Shown here: one piece after another, positions 41,931-52,200 of the stretch
Layout: each line of letters starts with the position of its first letter
Numbering within the stretch: the stretch's first letter is position 1
From: Azolla caroliniana
Lineage: Eukaryota; Polypodiophyta
NCBI GenBank assembly: GCA_043228905.1
Contig: JBHGNT010000005.1
Coordinates: 15,686,001 to 15,750,000, forward strand
Length of the DNA stretch: 64,000 nt
Reading direction: 5' to 3'
Made by a program: the position numbers and the translations under genes
The notes under the pieces: generated by a model
What the model was told of the DNA's origin: nothing
The model's database searches: none
The model's input: only the letters and a program-made list of their open reading frames with translations

Positions 41931-42760
41931 GGGTTCTTCTGGCGGGTAGATTGGCGAGGGTTATAACACTTATAACCCTTCTGCTCGTCTGAATAGCCAA
42001 CCAAGATACACTTCTCAGCTTTCGCATCCAACTTCCTCCGCTTCTCCTTCGGTACATGCACATACGCAATGCTACCAAAAACTCTCAAGTGTTGCAGATT
42101 CGGCTTCCTTCTGAAATACAGCTCATGCGCCGACACTTTTTCTCCAATCCGATTCTAAATGTACACCGCGGTTCGTACTTCCTCGGCCCAATAGAACTTG
42201 GGCAAGCTCTTCTCCTCCAGCATTGCTTGTGCCGCTTCTACAATTGACCGGCTCATCCTCTCAACCACGTCGTTTTGCTCCGGCGTGTATCTACAACTGA
42301 ATTCGCGCCGAATTCCCATCTGTTGCAGATAGTCGTTGAATTGACCGGAAAAGTACTCTTTTCCACCATCCGACCGCAAGCACTTGATCTTTTGTCCTGT
42401 TTCCGTTTCCACAAACCCTTTGAGGTCCCGGAAACAGTCGAAGACTTCACTCTTCTTCTCAATGGGCTAGATCCACGTGTGCCACGTATAGTCGTCGATG
42501 AAGGAGACAAAATATCGACTCCCGCCAAGACTAACGTTCTGTGCCGGCCCCCATACATCGGAATGTATCAAGTCGAGCTTGTTCTGGCTCCGGTTACGCT
42601 CGTTTGGGAAAGGAAGTTGGTGTTGCTTCCCTAGCTGGCAGGCTTCACAAATTTGTGCCTTCCGGCCGCTAATTTGGGCAATCCGAACACAACTTGTTTC
42701 GATTGCAAGTCCTGAAGCCGTTGATAGTTGACGTGGCCTATCCGCTTGTGCCATAAGTCG
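41931..42760 (-). pseudogene. Copia A integrase
   Basis: F-I-D-D-Y-T-W-H-T-W (first Asp), L-R-S-D-G-G-K-E-Y (second Asp) and E-Q-N-D-V-V-E-R-M-S (Glu) are all present. The following Y-F-R-R-K-P-N-L-Q-H-L-R-V-F-G block is the C-terminal part. Frames change at about 42150 and 42410. Confidence 0.88.
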
Positions 42761-43209
42761 ATATCCGACTCAACTTTTTGTCCTTTTGCGAACATTGCGG
42801 TGCCACCATCACTAGAGTCGAGGATAAACATCCTCCCGTCTCTGCGCCCTTGCGCAATAATTCGGCCTTCTTCGTCGATGAAGCAACCAAGATGCGTGAA
42901 CCGGACTTGCATCCCCTAGTCGACGATCTGCCCGACCGACACCAGATTCTTCATGATTGTCGGGACGTGTAACACGTTCATAAGTTTCCCTTTCTGCCCG
43001 ACATGGCTCAAGGGAACTTCACCGACATTCGTGATCGGATGCGGAGTGTCGTCTCCGGTTGCGACTACTCCCAGTTGCATCGGTTTTTCCAGGTACGAGA
43101 ACCACTCCTTCTGGCACGTCATGTGGTTTGACGCACTGGAATCGACGTACCACACCTCATCCGACTTCAGGGTGATCTTCTTCATCGAGTTTGCTTCGTG
43201 TCTCGTCAC
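42761..43209 (-). pseudogene. Copia A protease and pre-integrase module
   Basis: W-Y-V-D-S-S-A-S-N-H-M-T corresponds to the protease loop, but the invariant Gly of D-S-G is Ser, so the enzyme should be inactive. The zinc module (L-W-H-K-R-I-G-H-V-N, with C-E-A-C-Q-L-G-K-Q in the neighbouring frame) follows. Confidence 0.88.
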
Positions 43210-43249
43210 GAAAACTGACCCTTTCCTGGATCCTTCGGCGTAGTGCGAT

Positions 43250-44130
43250 CGCTACCGATTTCCTTTGTCGGTCTGTCCGGGACCTGATCCGGACCCGGTT
43301 CTCTCCGAATCGATGTGCTTCTTCGAACACTCGCTCTCCCTGTGGCCTTTCTTGCCACAGTACCATCCATCATTCCGCGAAGCATTTCCCATGTCGGTTC
43401 TCGTCGCCTCAATTGCTGTCGGCATCACTTCGGTGCCTTCCTCCTTGATCCCGTTGGCCGCCTCCATTGCGCACCAACTTGCCTCGTCCGCCACGACCAC
43501 GGGACCTATCTCCCTCCGTGTACAGCATCTTGTTGTCGGCATACGTGCTTGTCGACGCACCCGCGTGGTTCTCCTCTATAAGGAGCATCGACTGTAAGTC
43601 GAAAAACGACGACGTATTCTCCCGTGTACACACAACAATTCGGAACGCTCCGAACTTCGACGCCAGTCCCTCAAGACAGATTTGCACCATCTCGCCTTCC
43701 TCGGCGTTCACATCGATAGAGGCTAAGGAGTCGCATATCTCTTTGATCTTCGAGGTGTATCAGCCACCGACAAGTCACGTTGTCGTAAATTGCTCAGCTC
43801 CTGTCAGAGTTGAAGCTTCCTGGTTGTGGTGCTTGCGGCGAAAATCTTCTTCAGATTTCCCCAAGCATCCTTTGGCATTTTTGCATCCCAAATATAGCTC
43901 AGGAGCTGTTTGCCCACACAAGACACGAAGCAGGACAGTACTCTGCTCGCCAACTGTTCCCACGCCGGGAAATCTCTGTGTGTTGATTCGAGTGCTATGT
44001 CATTTGCTCCGTCGACATAGCTCTAGTAACCGTGCCCGAGCAGGTACTGGTGCATCTTGTAGGACCAACATGTGTAGTTGTTTCTGTCGAGCTTCTCCGT
44101 AGGAAGCGAGCTAGCCATGCCTCTATCCAT
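43250..44130 (-). pseudogene. Copia A gag
   Basis: Starts at the ATG at 44130 (M-D-R-G-M-A-S-S-L-P-T-E-K-L-D-R). Contains I-C-L-E-G-L-A-S-K-F-G-A-F and a zinc knuckle, W-Y-C-G-K-K-G-H-R-E-S-E-C. Frames are broken in the middle. Confidence 0.82.
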
Positions 44131-44204
44131 TTTGTTTTTTTTTTTTTCTTCTTGGTTAGTTTCCTTTTCAAGCTATGTCGGCTGCTGAGGTTCTCAACCC
44201 TCTC

Positions 44205-44216
44205 ACTTTGATACCA
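44205..44216 (-). promoter_or_regulatory. Copia A primer-binding site
   Basis: TGGTATCAAAGT on the minus strand, flush with the 5' LTR. Two differences from the canonical TGGTATCAGAGC. Confidence 0.9.
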
Positions 44217-44634
44217 TGTGAAGAATAGCGTGCGGAAGCAAGTAGGAAACCGAACACAGAAAATACGCAGGTTTAATGGAGAGCTTGAACATACACAGTA
44301 CTCGGGAGAGACAAAGAGACAGAGAGAGAGAGAACACACAGAAACTCAATTCAAAATAATACTCAATCTGTTCTGTACATACTTCGTGCTCGGTGAGCAC
44401 CTTATATACAAGCCTTGACAATCGGGCTGACACAAGTACTAATTGTACTTGACCGCTCATGAATGAGCCTACTACACAAACTCCCAAAATTATTCCCTTA
44501 CGAGGAATATCTTTCTAACAGCCTCGCGGTTTACGCACCGCTACGGCTTGTTGTACGCACGGTTTTATGCACACAGTTTACGCACTAGGTTACGCACCCG
44601 ATTATGCACCGAATGTTGAGCTTGTCTCTCAACA
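44217..44634 (-). repeat. Copia A 5' LTR (418 bp)
   Basis: Same ends as the 3' LTR, with the target duplicate ATTAT immediately beyond. Confidence 0.95.
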
Positions 44635-44639
44635 ATTAT

Positions 44640-45151
44640 ATATGTACAAGAGCAAGATAACACCTCCGGCTTCAAGCCGGACCAAGGTAGGTTAGGTTAC
44701 AACAACAGTCTGCTGCCAAGCCGCCAATCGGGAAGCTCTCGGGCTCGTCGCGCCGACCAGGGTCTTGCACAGGAGATAGGGCAGAAGCCTAAACCCCTTT
44801 AGACATACAAGCTCCTAACCGGACTAAACCCTAAACAAACACGAAGACTCAACCCACACGACGGCGAAGAAAAAGACCTCAAAGAACCCTAATAGAAAAC
44901 AAGAAAGGAAGAAGAAAGCTACCAAACCCTAGATCTAATTGGTATACCCTCCTAACTCAAAATGGGCAACCCTTTACAAGTGACCCCTCCCTTCCTTTTA
45001 TAGTCCAAGGAGGGAGGGGCCTTACAATGTGGGATAAATTTCCCCTCTTTATTCTATACACCATTTTACATTGTAAATGTGCACATGTTACACACCGCCG
45101 ACTTGCCCATTCCATCCCGGTTTTACACCGTAGCCAGAAATCTTCACGACA
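44640..45151 (-). repeat. G5 5' LTR, last piece
   Basis: Aligns with 32279-32790 and ends ATCTTCACGACA, i.e. the TGTCGTGAAGAT start in element sense. Followed by CCGT, the target duplicate. Confidence 0.88.
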
Positions 45152-45332
45152 CCGTGTAGACACCAAGTATAAGACTGTGGACCGGAAGGTGAGGCCAATT
45201 GTGGCTCCCTTGCCGCAAGACAACTGGGAATGGATGAGAGGGGTCGCGATGGACCCGAGTTTACTAGATCTGGCCAGCATAGGACACCAGTTCACTGACG
45301 AGACGTTGTGGAAGCTCAAGATCGGTGGGGAT
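45152..45332 (+). pseudogene. G4 pre-RT polyprotein segment, part 2
   Basis: K-Y-K-T-V-D-R-K-V-R-P-I-V-A-P and M-D-P-S-L-L-D-L-A-S-I-G continue the 31781-32003 frame. At 45332 it breaks at a short GATCG match into LINE2. Confidence 0.75.
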
Positions 45333-46973
45333 CGCTTGCCTTTCGAGAGGCCAATTTCTTAAGTCCTATGCATATATCTTCAATTGTAAAGAAGGGAGGC
45401 ATATGTGAAAGAGAACCATAACACATCATCTTTCTAACAAGAGATAACTCATATAAATTCTTACAATTCATAGACAAGTTGTGAAGAGTTGAATCACCAT
45501 AACTCTCAACACAGTTTCGCTTTAGATTTCCCCAAAATTTAGCACATGCATGTGCTTTCTCTTGCGTTTGGAGAAATTGTTGAGTAACTTCCCATATTCT
45601 TCTCTTTCTTTGAATAAGCCTTTTATACTCATGCAAATGCTTTTGGTAATTTTCTTTATCCTTAACTATATCCAAAACCATAAGGCACTTTCAAGCTTCA
45701 CAACATTCTTTATCAAACCATTTTTTCTTTCAATTAAATTTCTTGGTGCATTTCCAAGATGTGCGGTTGGTTGGAAAACATTTGTTTGTACATGAGAGAA
45801 ACTTTCTTAAAAGCTTCCCATTTGCATTCTAGTGTGGTACCATGTTGTATGTTTGTCATTTGTAACATATCCTCAACCATCGTGGAATACATGGGCACTC
45901 GCTTAAGGTTCATGCTCAAGTGGGGTTGTTTATTATCTTCAATGGCCTTCTCACAATCAAACCTATGTAGAGATTTGAGATCAATACATAAAGCCCTATG
46001 ATCGGATTCTGGTGTCCATTCACCAAGTGAGAATTTATGTATACGATAAAAAATACCTTGAAAAGTAGTACATAGTCAATCACGCTATTTCTGTTGTGTT
46101 TTTTACATGTAAAACCATTAGTGTTGGGCCATAAGGAAACACCATTTGCAATAAGCAATTCGGTAGTATTGCACATTTGTAGGAGTAACTTCCCAAATTG
46201 GTCCGGATCTTTTTCATCGCTAGAATTGCGGCTATACATTTGAACATCCTCTTGCATCGTTAAGATATGTGGCATGAAAGATTCTTGTGAATCAAGTTGG
46301 AAACTTCTTGTACGAGCATTCATGTCACCAAAGACAATAACTTCCCCTTTGGATTTGAAATAAGCAATATCATCTTCTAGATTGGCAAAAGGTTGATCTT
46401 TAACAAGCATAAAAGTTAAAATCTTGATGAGGAATGTAACATCCAACTACAAAAGTGGACAAATCATTAGGTGTTTCTATTTTGAGCCATATGTAGCATT
46501 TATGTTCATCATTTTTTATGATTGACACATATTTCTCTATTTCCTTCTTAATCAAACATGCCACCCCTCCTTGTCCTCTTCTTTCTTTGTCTTGGATTTT
46601 TCTCCCATATCAAAGAGTGTACATTATAGTTTCCTATCCTGCATTCCATGGGTATCCATTGCAATTCCAAAAGCATAGTCGTAAAAGGTGTGGGTTAGTC
46701 TCATAGGTCACATGTCCCTATTTGCCTATATTTCCATTTTAGGCACATCCTTAACCTTATAAATTAATCTTTCTTCAATGCTTTACGGCGAACATTTTGT
46801 TGTGAGATAGTACGATCTTCATTGACAAAGCATTGCATACCTGTGAGGTATACCCAACTATTTTCGAGTATGATCCACCGCTTTGTATCATCTATCATTG
46901 TACATACAATAGGTCTTTCTTCAGAGCGAGTAACACCATGTTTCCCAACTCGATGTGTCCCATATACATCCCA

Positions 46974-46975
<2 letters not shown>
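45333..46975 (-). pseudogene. LINE2 remnant: endonuclease and linker, RT missing
   Basis: Minus strand. The endonuclease starts near 46680 (L-W-N-C-N-G-Y-P-W), continues with G-G-V-A-C-L-I-K-K-E-I, V-I-V-F-G-D-M-N-A-R-T-R (catalytic Asp/Asn block of the EEP fold) and R-N-S-V-I-D-Y-V-L-L, and then the basic linker to 45316-45681. The 3' part with RT is absent; LINEs normally lose 5' not 3' ends, so deletion or recombination is implied. 46680-46975 upstream may be the LINE 5' region (K-A-L-K-K-D). Confidence 0.8.

Positions 46976-47024
<49 letters not shown>
46976..47024. repeat. (GA)n microsatellite, about 49 bp
   Basis: Uninterrupted GA dinucleotide run at the left border of the LINE3 fragment. 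Confidence 0.97.
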
Positions 47025-47028
<4 letters not shown>

Positions 47029-47029
47029 A

Positions 47030-47557
47030 ACAACGCATGGATGGTTTATCTTTGTTTTGGCTTTTCACAAGGATAATCTTTGTTTTAGAGCTATTGACAC
47101 TTAATTTATTATGTATGCAAAAAAATTCCAATGTCTTTATAAGGCACTACATCATCTACATATAATCAAAAAATAATGATGACATTCCCAATGACAACTT
47201 CTTCAATGCCTTCTTCCTTTACAAACTTGGCAACCAATTCAGCAATGCATAGAACAAATAGATTTGGTGAGAATGGGCATCCTTGCTTAACACCAAGAAT
47301 GTTATTCAAAAAATCTGAATGTCTATCACTCATACACACACAACATATAACTTTCTCATAGATTCAGGAAATTGCAAGCATATATTCACTTAGCATCTCG
47401 AGCTCTTCCATTCGCCTCCAAGGATGCTCACAAGATACCATATCAAAAACTTTCTTGAAGTCTACGAAGCAACAATATAAACCTTTACCTCTAAGGTGAC
47501 TTTCCTCCATTAATACTTGAAGGGTGATAAGGTGATCAATGGTGCTATGGTGTTTTC
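47030..47557 (-). pseudogene. LINE3 RT fragment
   Basis: Minus strand carries the RT palm from H-S-T-I-D-H-L-I-T-L through C-C-F-V-D-F-K-K-V-F-D, G-V-K-Q-G-C-P-F-S-P and Y-V-D-D-V to K-L-S-V-N-S-S-K-T-K-I. It is the same family as LINE1 but with stops. It ends on the right in a second short GA run (47558-47573). Confidence 0.8.
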
Positions 47558-49277
47558 AGAGAGAGAGAGAGAGATTAATGTGTATAACAAGGACAAATAT
47601 GTATATTAGAAAAGGAATATACAATGAACCAACGCTTTAAAAAAGGTGAGAAAGTTGCATAATATAGCATTTTCTCATTAGATTTGTAACCACTCACTCC
47701 ATCAATTTGGGTAGGAGACAGAATATCCTCTTTATGGACTAAAGGAAAAGTGCCTTATAAGGTTATGATAAAGGAATTCCAAGGGAATTACTTCTCTAAT
47801 CACACACATGGTGGACAATTGAGTCACACATGTGTAGCCGCTACTTGTGGGATCACATACACATTGGATTGTTGAGCTTGATATCTCCACAATCATGAGC
47901 ATAATCACGTTGTTCCATCCTAGGGACCAAAAAATAAAGTATTCAAAAGTAATAATCTCAAAATAGATCTTAGTGGGTTGAACATGAGAATGCTTTTTAT
48001 CACACATCATAAAGGGAGCAAGAAAATTAAGCTCTCAAAACTAATATCCTCAAAGTAGAGAACAATAATAAACTCCAAAAATGTTGGAAGACTAAATTTG
48101 TGTGGGTTAAACATGAGAATGCTTTTTATCACACATCATAACATAAGTAGAACAAGGAAATGAAGTCCTCTAACCTCAAAGTAGAGAACAACAATAATCT
48201 CCAAGGTTAGTTGGGGAAGATAAATGTTTCAATCGTTATTGGCTCAAAGGATTTCATACACATTGAATAAAGTGATAACTTCAACCAATGATTGGAGATA
48301 GATAAATGCCAATACCATGAAAATTTTGGCGTGCATTATTTACATACTTTATAATGAGGGGTTAGAATCACTAAAAAATGATGGTATTCCATAATATTAT
48401 CCTATAACAAAGAGGTAAGAACATTGGTTCTTCAAGTATGAGCTTTGCCCGGCTTTGCAAAGTATTGGAACATAATGCTCGGTATGGCATCAACAAATTA
48501 CTAAAAGACAAAGTCCTACATTGCTGAACAGTAGGGACTCTCAAAACAAGAAACCCATACTTATCAGTCCGCATCCATGATACCATGATACCATTCCCAT
48601 TGCCAAAACCATCATCGATGTGCTTAGTTAAATCGATAGATTGTACAAATCATCATGAAAAAGCTAACAATTTCAGTTCCAGTTAGTTGCAATTAATTTA
48701 CTTGTAAAAATATAGATGTTTCTCATGATCTATTGCATCAAGCTATAAGGTCATACTTTAACTAACTGATCATCACAATATCTAGGTCAACTAGATGAGC
48801 AGAGTTTGAGCTGTAATCTTTCATGAGTATCTCAAAGATGATACTCATCACATCACAAGGATGACATATATAGTAATATTGTACCCTTATTGATCACTTC
48901 CATTAGAGAAGCACCTTTGGTGGTTCCTAGCTACAAAAACTCGAGAGACTGAATAATAATTTGATGTTTACAAATATGAGGACAACCAAGGTCCTCCGAA
49001 CCAATGTTCGTTGTTTACCCCACGTTCCTTCGCAATATACCATACATAAAATGTACTATACATCAAATGAACAAGTGAAGCTCCATACCATGCTAGTAGT
49101 GGACTCAAACAAACTTCCTATGTGAAGAATTAATGGTGGTGAAGCCGTTTGGTTATTTATCCATAAAAGGGTGGCCTTGCCTCTATGAGAGAATAAACTG
49201 GTTCAGTTATATAAACCCTCCCCATCCCCAAAATGCTCCATCAAGAAAGTGATAACATCTATTTACGACCCTCACTC
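47558..49277. other. Intergenic, 3' flank of the NAC gene; tandem duplication
   Basis: AT-rich sequence without recognised genes. A block containing AACATGAGAATGCTTTTTAT and CCTCAAAGTAGAGAACAA occurs twice in tandem, at about 47980-48080 and 48110-48210, with roughly 130-bp period and moderate divergence. NAC transcription probably ends within 48900-49277, but no clear polyadenylation signal was chosen. Confidence 0.55.
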
Positions 49278-52200
49278 CTATTTTTTTATGAAAGAATAAA
49301 CTTGTATACCCCCCTCCACAAGCTTCCACATGCTACTCGAAATCAGCAAACAAAAGATACCACACATCATGACAATAAAAGCTAGCACAAAGTACCCAAC
49401 ACTAGATCCATTTTCATTATCCCTTTGAGCAGCATTAATAGAGAAGGATCTCACAAGCTTTTGCTTCTTCTTGACACTTTGTGAACTCAGGTCCGCCGTT
49501 TCTTCACTAGTAGATCCTTTTGATGATGTGGATTTTGGGGACAAATCAGCGGCTGAAGCTGGAAATGCAGGAAGACCTTCCAGGTACTTGAGGACAAGAT
49601 TCATTCCTTTCCTTTGTTGTGCTGGGAACATATCAACTTCTTCTATACTTTCTTCACTAATTTTTCCATCATTTGATATGCTGTGATTTTGGTTTTGATA
49701 TGATGCCAAAGAACTCATATCAGAAACAATATTACCGGTGTTGTTTTTCAGATGGTTCTCCATGTCAACGTCTTCAAACAATTGAGGGGTGTCAAAATAT
49801 TGCATATCATCCGATAAAATGACAGATTCAAACAACTTTCTTTGCATGTTTTCATCTAACCCCGCGTTGGATGATCCATTTTCTTCAGCATAAAACACAT
49901 TGAGTGGCTCGAAAAACTCAAGAATTTGATCATATTCGGACTCCCCAACCATAGGGAACTGGCTAAGTGTAGCATTTTCTGCTGTTCAAATATAAGCAAA
50001 TCATCGGTACAAGAATCTCTCAAAGTAGACTCCTCAGAAATCATGTCTATATATCTATATATACCTGCCGACAGTAGTGTACTTTCCACCACCTCCAGAC
50101 CATTAGATTGAAGATGGAAGTTTTGGTGATAATCAACCACATCAAGTATTCCCACCTGAAATTTTAAATTTGTCAAAAATGTTAAGAATATGCCTGCTCA
50201 AATTTTCACAGTTCCTCCAAGAGAAAGGAACTATAGTATATTTTCTCTGTATTCTATTAGATAACTGTTTTTTAAACTTCTATCGGAGAAACTCAAAACT
50301 CAGTAGTGCATTCGTTAATAACAGGATTAATACACAATTGATACGAGCTGTATTCTCCTGTGACATATCATTATAGTGTGCAATCCCGTTCAGATAGCAA
50401 CAACTGCAACAATCACCTCTTACTGACCACAAGTTCTATTCGCAATGACTTTTCAATCCGAATGATTATTTACAGCTCAAGATGACGACCAAGGATGAGT
50501 TAGATTCTGGTATCACTTTAGGCAGAATAGTTACATGCTAAAGAGCATACATAATAGATCTGCAAATTATAACCTCATTAGCTGGAAATAATCTTAGAAT
50601 TGCTCAGAGAAAATGGTATGCATATAAATGTTATTGATCGCATGAGCTTTTTCTGCATTAAAAATATGAGAATTATGGAAACCCAAATAAACAAGTTGTA
50701 AAGAAATTAAAACAAGAAAAAAAAAACACATCTGTATAAAAAAAATCATTTATTAAAATAAAAAAAAGAGTAACATAGAGAGCGCGATGAAGAAGAAACA
50801 AACCACAGAGATATTCATCATAAGAAAATCAGATTACATGAGAAATCCACTATCAGAAGGCACTCCAAATTTATACACCTTGTACACGTCCATGTCAAGA
50901 AGCGTAGATAATTATCTGGTCTCTATTACATGCACTTCATAACTCACACTCAAATTTGTGAGTGCAATAAGAGTATATGCCAGTTGATATGTCACAATCA
51001 CATCAAGTAAACATACCGAGAGGCCATCAATCATTTCACGAATGAGTATACTCCATCAAGTTATTAACATAATAGAAAAAGTATTTCCAAGGAGTATCCA
51101 TAAATTATGCACAATCACATATTTTTTAACCATATGTTCAAGTAAGAATGAGTCAAGAAATTGTGAAGAAACAAAAGGAGAGAAACTGGAGTTTTCAGTT
51201 CCTCATCTCTATAATTTTACATAGTCGAACAGTAGAAATTTCATACACAATTTAGGGAAGTTCAAATTTTCTTCATGAGTCAATAAATACGGGAATATGC
51301 TGCATTCTATATTGATGTTTGCATATGAAGTATGCGTAGAGGTTAGAACATTCCTGCTACAGAAGAAGCATATATGTTTAAATATACACATAGCTTGTAT
51401 AAGAAGACAGACAGGCATTGCTAGCAACATGTACATACTTCGCCTCTGCGATACATAGCACTGCGAAGCTTTTTGAAAGCTAAAATTATCAGTGCATTAG
51501 TTACACTCTCTCCCACTCCCATCACACAACTATGATCCCATGCATCCAAAAGTGCACAATGGAATGGTGAAAGAGATAATAGAACATAGAAAATGCAGCA
51601 GACAGAGGAAACGAGTGAAATAAGGTGTTCACAATCAAAACCCCCAAAGAATGAAGGAGGTGATTTTCAACAATGTTTGACCAGTATCTCAATTCAGGCG
51701 TCTTGCTGGTGCATTTACCCATCTTCATTATGTCTCTCAGCTCTTTTTTCTTCTGAAATTCTCTGTTGTTATGACAGGTTTTGCCATATTTTTACCCTAT
51801 TCTGCGAAAGGTTAAAACTACAATAAAAACAAAGGCTGTTGCCATTTTACAAAAAATATGTACGTCTTCTCGTAACCCTTTTCACATTACATACATAAGT
51901 TATCTCATTCTCAACATTCTAATGTCCCGCCACCATGATGGTGTTGTTTCAATGTTAAAACCAAACGAAACAGCGCTTCACTTTGTATGTTTTTGACATA
52001 TCTGAATGCCATGAGCCACCATTTCTCTACAATACTATGTTTTCCTTTTTGGATGATAATATTAATAGTTTTTCCTTCACGTTCCTAATACTGTATTTAT
52101 TTTTTTTGCTTGAATGACACCTACATACGGGTCAAAGGTCACATTCTTTAAAATGGAATTGTGTCCATCATAAGTGCTTATAGAAGATTCCTCATTGCCA

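Larger units (their letters stand above)
39402..44634 (-). mobile_element. Ty1/copia element A
   Basis: A 5.2-kb complete minus-strand copia with two 418-bp LTRs, target duplicate ATTAT (39397-39401 and 44635-44639), a tRNA-Met primer site and all pol domains in order. By eye the LTRs differ at about 16 positions (roughly 4 percent). Several frameshifts and a mutated protease make it inactive. Confidence 0.95.
32004..45151 (-). mobile_element. G5: gag-only gypsy derivative, host of LINE1 and copia A
   Basis: Left LTR 32004-32790 (3' LTR), a GC-rich interior with a minisatellite, gag (36240-36735), primer-binding region AAAGATG/TTTGGTGAACCC at about 36765-36780, and a right LTR starting at 36779. 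The right LTR is split into 36779-36990, 39313-39401 and 44640-45151 by LINE1 and copia A. CCGT is duplicated at 32000-32003 and 45152-45155. Without inserts it is about 5.6 kb. No RT, RNase H or integrase is found, so it would depend on a relative such as G1 or G4 for movement. Confidence 0.78.
22898..45332 (+). mobile_element. Ty3/gypsy element G4, truncated, heavily invaded
   Basis: Plus-strand gypsy inserted in the RT of G1. It has a 5' LTR (22898-23651), primer-binding region, gag (23697 onward), a protease end near 30770-30880 and a pre-RT segment (about 31781-32003 continuing at 45152-45332). No RT, integrase or 3' LTR is present: the element ends at 45332 against LINE2. Invaders are copia C2, a solo LTR, an LTR-like sequence and G5. 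Protein and LTR features place it in the same family as G1. Confidence 0.8.

Noticed and set aside
49856-50176. Apparent frameshift that would make the NAC gene a pseudogene
   Set aside because: A GT-AG intron of 83 nt (50064-49982) with good sites restores the frame exactly.
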